A stretch of DNA of 64,000 nt, from assembly GCF_014649535.1 (NCBI RefSeq), contig NZ_BMTF01000013.1, forward strand, positions 1 to 64,000. The letters are read 5' to 3'. Below, in pieces: positions 60,968 to 64,000 of the stretch. Numbering within the stretch: position 1 is the first letter of the stretch; each line of letters starts with the position of its first letter. The DNA comes from Streptomyces gelaticus. Lineage in GTDB: Bacteria; Actinomycetota; Actinomycetes; Streptomycetales; Streptomycetaceae. Below the pieces are notes generated by a model. The model had not been told where the DNA came from and made no database searches. It saw only the letters and a program-made list of their open reading frames with translations. Position numbers and translations under genes: made by a program.

Positions 60968-61456
60968 ATGGCTAAGGAAAAGGACACAGGGCGCAAGCTC
61001 ATCGCGCAGAACAAGAAGGCGCGGCACGACTACCACATCCTCGACACCTACGAGTGCGGCCTCGTGCTCATGGGCACCGAGGTCAAGTCGCTCCGGCTGG
61101 GCCGGGCCTCCCTGGTGGACGGCTTCGTCCAGATCGACGGCGGCGAGGCATGGCTGCACAACATCCATGTGCCCGAGTACGTGCAGGGGACCTGGACCAA
61201 CCACTCGGCCAAGCGGAAGCGCAAGCTGCTGATGCACCGGGCCGAGATCGACAAGCTGGAGTCGAAGTCGGGCGAGACGGGCCACACGATCGTGCCGCTC
61301 GCGCTCTACTTCAAGGGCGGCCGGGTCAAGGTCGAGATCGCGCTCGCCAAGGGCAAGAAGGAGTACGACAAGCGGCAGACCCTGCGTGAGAAGCAGGACC
61401 TGCGGGAGACCAACCGCGCGATCTCGGCGGCGCGCAGGCGCCAGCGGAGCGCGTAG
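60968..61456 (+). CDS. smpB: SsrA-binding protein SmpB
   Basis: 162 residues, normal SmpB length. Motifs include [32 protein letters not shown], the tmRNA-binding core, [10 protein letters not shown] and [24 protein letters not shown], and a basic C-terminal tail that enters the ribosome decoding site. SmpB binds tmRNA for trans-translation, and the tmRNA gene lies 110 bp downstream. The ATG at 60968 begins [20 protein letters not shown] as in relatives. Confidence 0.97.
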   Translation: MAKEKDTGRKLIAQNKKARHDYHILDTYECGLVLMGTEVKSLRLGRASLVDGFVQIDGGEAWLHNIHVPEYVQGTWTNHSAKRKRKLLMHRAEIDKLESKSGETGHTIVPLALYFKGGRVKVEIALAKGKKEYDKRQTLREKQDLRETNRAISAARRRQRSA

Positions 61457-61514
61457 GACGGGGCCCTTCCCGGCGTCGCCGGGAATAGGCTGGCATCGTC
61501 GCGCGTCGGTCACG

Positions 61515-61520
61515 TACGAT
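61515..61520 (+). promoter_or_regulatory. Candidate -10 of the tmRNA gene
   Basis: TACGAT lies 46 bp before the mature tmRNA 5' end, which allows a short precursor leader. No clear -35 is seen. Confidence 0.4.
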
Positions 61521-61565
61521 GGCACTGCACTCCACAGCGGGTGCGCGCATTTGAAAAAACAACAT

Positions 61566-61932
61566 GGGGATGATCGGTTTCGACAGCGGATGTCGAAGCA
61601 GGGGAAGCGTGTCGAGGAAGCGGCAATGATCTCGTAAACCATATGTCGCAACCAATAATCGCCAACTCCAAGCGCGATTCCTTCGCCCTCGCTGCCTAAG
61701 TAGCGACTTGCGAAGTGTCAGCCCGGGGGTGATCCCGACCCGGATCCTGGCATCATCAAGGGATCTAAACTTCTAGACCCGGTCACGGGGCCTGGAAGGA
61801 AATCAAACAGTGACTGAGCCCGTCGGAGACTTGTTCGCGTGATCTCCGGGGCCGAGAAAATCGCAGCGAACTGCACACGGAGAAGCCCTGGTTCTGCACC
61901 GTTGGACGCGGGTTCGATTCCCGCCATCTCCA
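61566..61932 (+). ncRNA. ssrA: tmRNA (SsrA)
   Basis: 367 nt. The 5' end ggggatgatcggtttcgaca pairs as acceptor stem with catctcc at 61925-61931; the T arm is gcggg-ttcgatt-cccgc. The tag frame runs 61661-61699 and encodes ANSKRDSFALAA followed by TAA; the AlaAla end is the usual protease signal. The CCA tail is not encoded (the genome reads acaa after the stem), so it must be added. smpB lies just upstream and a terminator 13 bp downstream. Confidence 0.96.
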
Positions 61933-61944
61933 CAATTCCCATGT

Positions 61945-61986
61945 GAAAGAGGACCCCGTCGCCCACCGGCGACGGGGTCCTCTTTC
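61945..61986. terminator. Terminator after tmRNA
   Basis: A 19-bp perfect stem (61945-61963 with 61968-61986) with CACC loop; the T-rich end tctttc works for tmRNA and the A-rich start for the convergent MFS gene. Confidence 0.9.
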
Positions 61987-61995
61987 TTGTGCCGG

Positions 61996-63255
61996 TCAAC
62001 GCCCCCGGGGAACCCGGACGCCGAGGGCCGCGACGGTCAGTGCCAGTGCCGCCGCGCAGACCGGGACGACGTAGCCCGTCACCTGTCCGGTGTGCTCCAC
62101 CATCCAGCCGCCGGTCGCCGAACCCGCGGCGATGCCGCCCAGCAGCGCGGTCACGGCCAGCGTCATGCCCTCGTTCAACTGGCTCTCCGGGGTGAGGCGT
62201 TGCACCAGCGTCATGCCGGTCACCATGGTCGGGGCCGTGGCCGCGCCGGCCAACAGGAGCGCGCCGGCCAGCGCGGGCAGGGAATCGGCCGAGGCTGCCG
62301 CGAGCAGGGGCAGGGACATCAGCGTCGTCATCCCCGCCAGACAGATCAGCAGCCGGCGCCGGATGTCCGCGGCCGGGCGCAGCGATCCGTACAGCAGCCC
62401 GGCCACACACGAGCCTGCCGCCTGGAGTGCCAGGATCGCGCCTCCGGCGTGGGCGATCGTGACGACCTCCATGGCGCCGAAGACCGCGCCGGTGGCGAGG
62501 AAGGCGGCGAGCAGCGCCGGCATGCCCCGGGTGCGCAGCGGGGTGCCCGCGTGGGTGCGGGGTGCCACCGGGGGTTCGGTGGCGCGCTGGGCGGCGAAGA
62601 TCAGTACGCCGGCCATCAGCAGAATCGCCCCGACGAGCGTTCCGGCCTCCGGGAAGAGCGCCGCGCACAGCAGTGCGGCGAGGGCCGGGCCGAGCATGAA
62701 GCAGAGTTCGTCCGCGGCCTGTTCGAAGGAGTTCGCGGTGTGCAGGGCGGCCGGGTCTCCCCGGTGCAGATGGGCCCAGCGGGCCCGGGACATCCCGCCG
62801 GTGTTGGGGGTGGTGGCGGTGGCGGCGTAGGAGGCGAAGAGGGTCCAGGACGGGGCTCCGAAGTGCACACAGAGCAGCAGGGCCAGCGAGCCGAGTGTGG
62901 CGATCGCGGTGGCGGGCACCGCGACCCTGGCCTGTCCGTACCGGTCGACGAGCCGGGCCGTCCAGGGGGCGACCACCGCCGTGGCGGCGAGGCCGGTCGC
63001 GGTGACGGCTCCGGCCAGGGCGTACGAGCCGCGTGAGCCGGCGATCATGATGACCGCGCTGACGCTGAACATCCCCATGGGCAGCCTGGCCAGGAGGTTG
63101 CCCGCGGTGAAGGCGCGGGCGCCCGGGGTCGCGAGCAGTCTGCGGTACGGGTTGGTGGACGCCCGCCGGGCGGGGGCGGTGCGCGGGGCGATGACCAGCA
63201 GGTCACCGGAGACGGCGAGCATGGGGCCGGTGGCGGGGGTTCTCTCGTACGGCAT
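61996..63255 (-). CDS. MFS transporter
   Basis: 419 residues with about twelve hydrophobic helices, in the DHA-like or YbjJ-like part of the major facilitator superfamily. GNLLARLPMGMFSVSAVIM, ARLVDRYGQARVAVPAT (motif A-like loop between TM2 and TM3) and TLVQRLTPESQLNEGMTLAV are recognisable. It probably exports a small molecule with proton counterflow; the substrate is unknown. It is divergent from a LysR regulator that may control it, with only 82 bp between the two starts. Confidence 0.9.
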   Translation of the reverse strand: MPYERTPATGPMLAVSGDLLVIAPRTAPARRASTNPYRRLLATPGARAFTAGNLLARLPMGMFSVSAVIMIAGSRGSYALAGAVTATGLAATAVVAPWTARLVDRYGQARVAVPATAIATLGSLALLLCVHFGAPSWTLFASYAATATTPNTGGMSRARWAHLHRGDPAALHTANSFEQAADELCFMLGPALAALLCAALFPEAGTLVGAILLMAGVLIFAAQRATEPPVAPRTHAGTPLRTRGMPALLAAFLATGAVFGAMEVVTIAHAGGAILALQAAGSCVAGLLYGSLRPAADIRRRLLICLAGMTTLMSLPLLAAASADSLPALAGALLLAGAATAPTMVTGMTLVQRLTPESQLNEGMTLAVTALLGGIAAGSATGGWMVEHTGQVTGYVVPVCAAALALTVAALGVRVPRGR

Positions 63256-63337
63256 GGATCAAGCGTCGGGGCGCCGGGTGTCCGGGGTCCAACACCTTCT
63301 TCGCACCGATTGACGCATCTGTGTTGTAAATTCTGGT
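63256..63337. promoter_or_regulatory. Divergent MFS / LysR control region
   Basis: An 82-bp gap between divergent starts, the usual place for a LysR operator. A TAAATT box at 63327-63332 may be the LysR-gene -10. No clear T-N11-A site was fixed. Confidence 0.4.
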
Positions 63338-64000
63338 GTGGCCTCCTCCGCCGCCGATCCTGGCACCCAGATGCACACCGCCGGTATCCACACCGACCCC
63401 CGGCTGCTCCGCGCCTTCGTCGTGGTCGCCGAGGAACTGCACTTCACCCGCGCCGCCGCCCGGCTGTACATCGCCCAGCAGGCACTGAGCCGCGACATCC
63501 GCCGGCTGGAGTGCGAGCTGGGGACGGCGCTGTTCGTACGGACCACCCGGCAGGTCGCTCTCACCGCCGACGGCGAGCGGCTGCTGCCGTACGCGCGACG
63601 GGTGCTGGACGCGCACGCCGAGCTCGCCGCGGCCTTCGCCGACCCCGCGGCCCGGCCACTCCTCGTCGACCTCAATACCGACGGCATGGCGGCCGCCCGG
63701 GTGCTCGCCCGCGCACGTGAGCTGGCCCCGGCCTGCGAGCTCATGGCGCGCTTCGAGAGCGGCCTGACCTGGGCGGCGGACGAGATCCTCGCCGGGCGGC
63801 TCGATGTCTCCTTCGGCCGCGCCGCCGGACTCGACCCCGCGGTACGGGCACGGCTGGGCATGCAGCCGGTGCGGTACGAGCCGATGGCCGTGCTGCTCCC
63901 CGAGGACCACCCGCTCGCCGCGCGCGAGACCGTCGCGCTCGACGACCTGGCCGGGGAGACCGTCTACGCGGGCGCCGGGAATCCGCGTACGGAGGAGTGG
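63338..64000 (+). CDS. LysR family transcriptional regulator, 3' end outside window
   Basis: 221 codons are visible and the frame is open at the window end. The winged helix-turn-helix is DPRLLRAFVVVAEELHFTRAAARLYIAQQALSRDIRRLE (about residues 20-58), followed by ELGTALFVRTTRQVALTADGERLLPYARR. The start of the effector-binding domain includes RLDVSFGRAAG and VLLPEDHPLA. It probably regulates the divergent MFS gene. The start could be GTG 63338 or the ATG at 63371. Confidence 0.9.
   Translation, partial: MASSAADPGTQMHTAGIHTDPRLLRAFVVVAEELHFTRAAARLYIAQQALSRDIRRLECELGTALFVRTTRQVALTADGERLLPYARRVLDAHAELAAAFADPAARPLLVDLNTDGMAAARVLARARELAPACELMARFESGLTWAADEILAGRLDVSFGRAAGLDPAVRARLGMQPVRYEPMAVLLPEDHPLAARETVALDDLAGETVYAGAGNPRTEEW

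Overview
The window is chromosomal DNA of a Streptomyces-type actinomycete. Evidence: very high GC with strong third-position bias, GTG starts, the 3' end of an actinobacterial 5S rRNA at the left edge, an MtrAB-LpqB system, a long-form HPF, a 180-kDa-class NAD glutamate dehydrogenase, PkaA/PkaB-like kinases and a tmRNA. From memory, gene order matches the Streptomyces coelicolor core region from smpB to mtrA. This is core chromosome with small decayed insertions rather than a mobile island.

Layout, left to right. (1) 1-66: end of an rRNA operon and its terminator. (2) 137-5560, minus strand: five tightly coupled genes (membrane protein, DUF4129, DUF4350, MoxR ATPase, DUF58). (3) 5701-19100: mtnA, mtrA-mtrB-lpqB, a ComF-like phosphoribosyltransferase, hpf, a LuxR-type response regulator, two minus-strand genes (AlkX-like glycosylase, GNAT) and secA. 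(4) 19101-22182: a G-rich spacer, a decayed biotin-carboxylase tail, a GNAT gene, a wrecked IS982-like transposase and an Rv3235-family gene. (5) 22473-29732: DUF6912, HAD hydrolase, DJ-1/PfpI protein and the 1,666-residue glutamate dehydrogenase. (6) 29873-30601: a frameshifted, internally deleted Ser/Thr kinase relic.

(7) 30658-43905 is the most system-like part: a TagGH-type ABC exporter, a divergent TetR regulator with two candidate operators, two divergent ~1,180-residue GT2-TagF fusions, a GT87-type polyprenyl-phosphate-sugar transferase, a GT2-methyltransferase fusion and an overlapping SMR-type membrane protein. Together these could make, decorate and export a teichoic-acid-like wall polymer. 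(8) 43984-47676, minus: a sugar ABC importer (two permeases, one with a ~150-residue insertion, plus a lipoprotein) without its own ATPase. (9) 47818-54895: an FHA/EccC-like ATPase divergent from the kinase pair pkaA-pkaB, suggesting a phospho-signalling unit. (10) 55048-61932: prfB, an LAETG cell-wall protein with 21 DAGT repeats, a small zinc-ribbon membrane protein, ftsE-ftsX, an S41 protease, smpB and tmRNA. (11) 61996-64000: an MFS transporter divergent from a LysR regulator cut by the window end.

No CRISPR array, prophage or intact transposon was seen. Many starts here lack a Shine-Dalgarno sequence and sit 6-8 nt after a TANNNT-like box, suggesting leaderless mRNAs.
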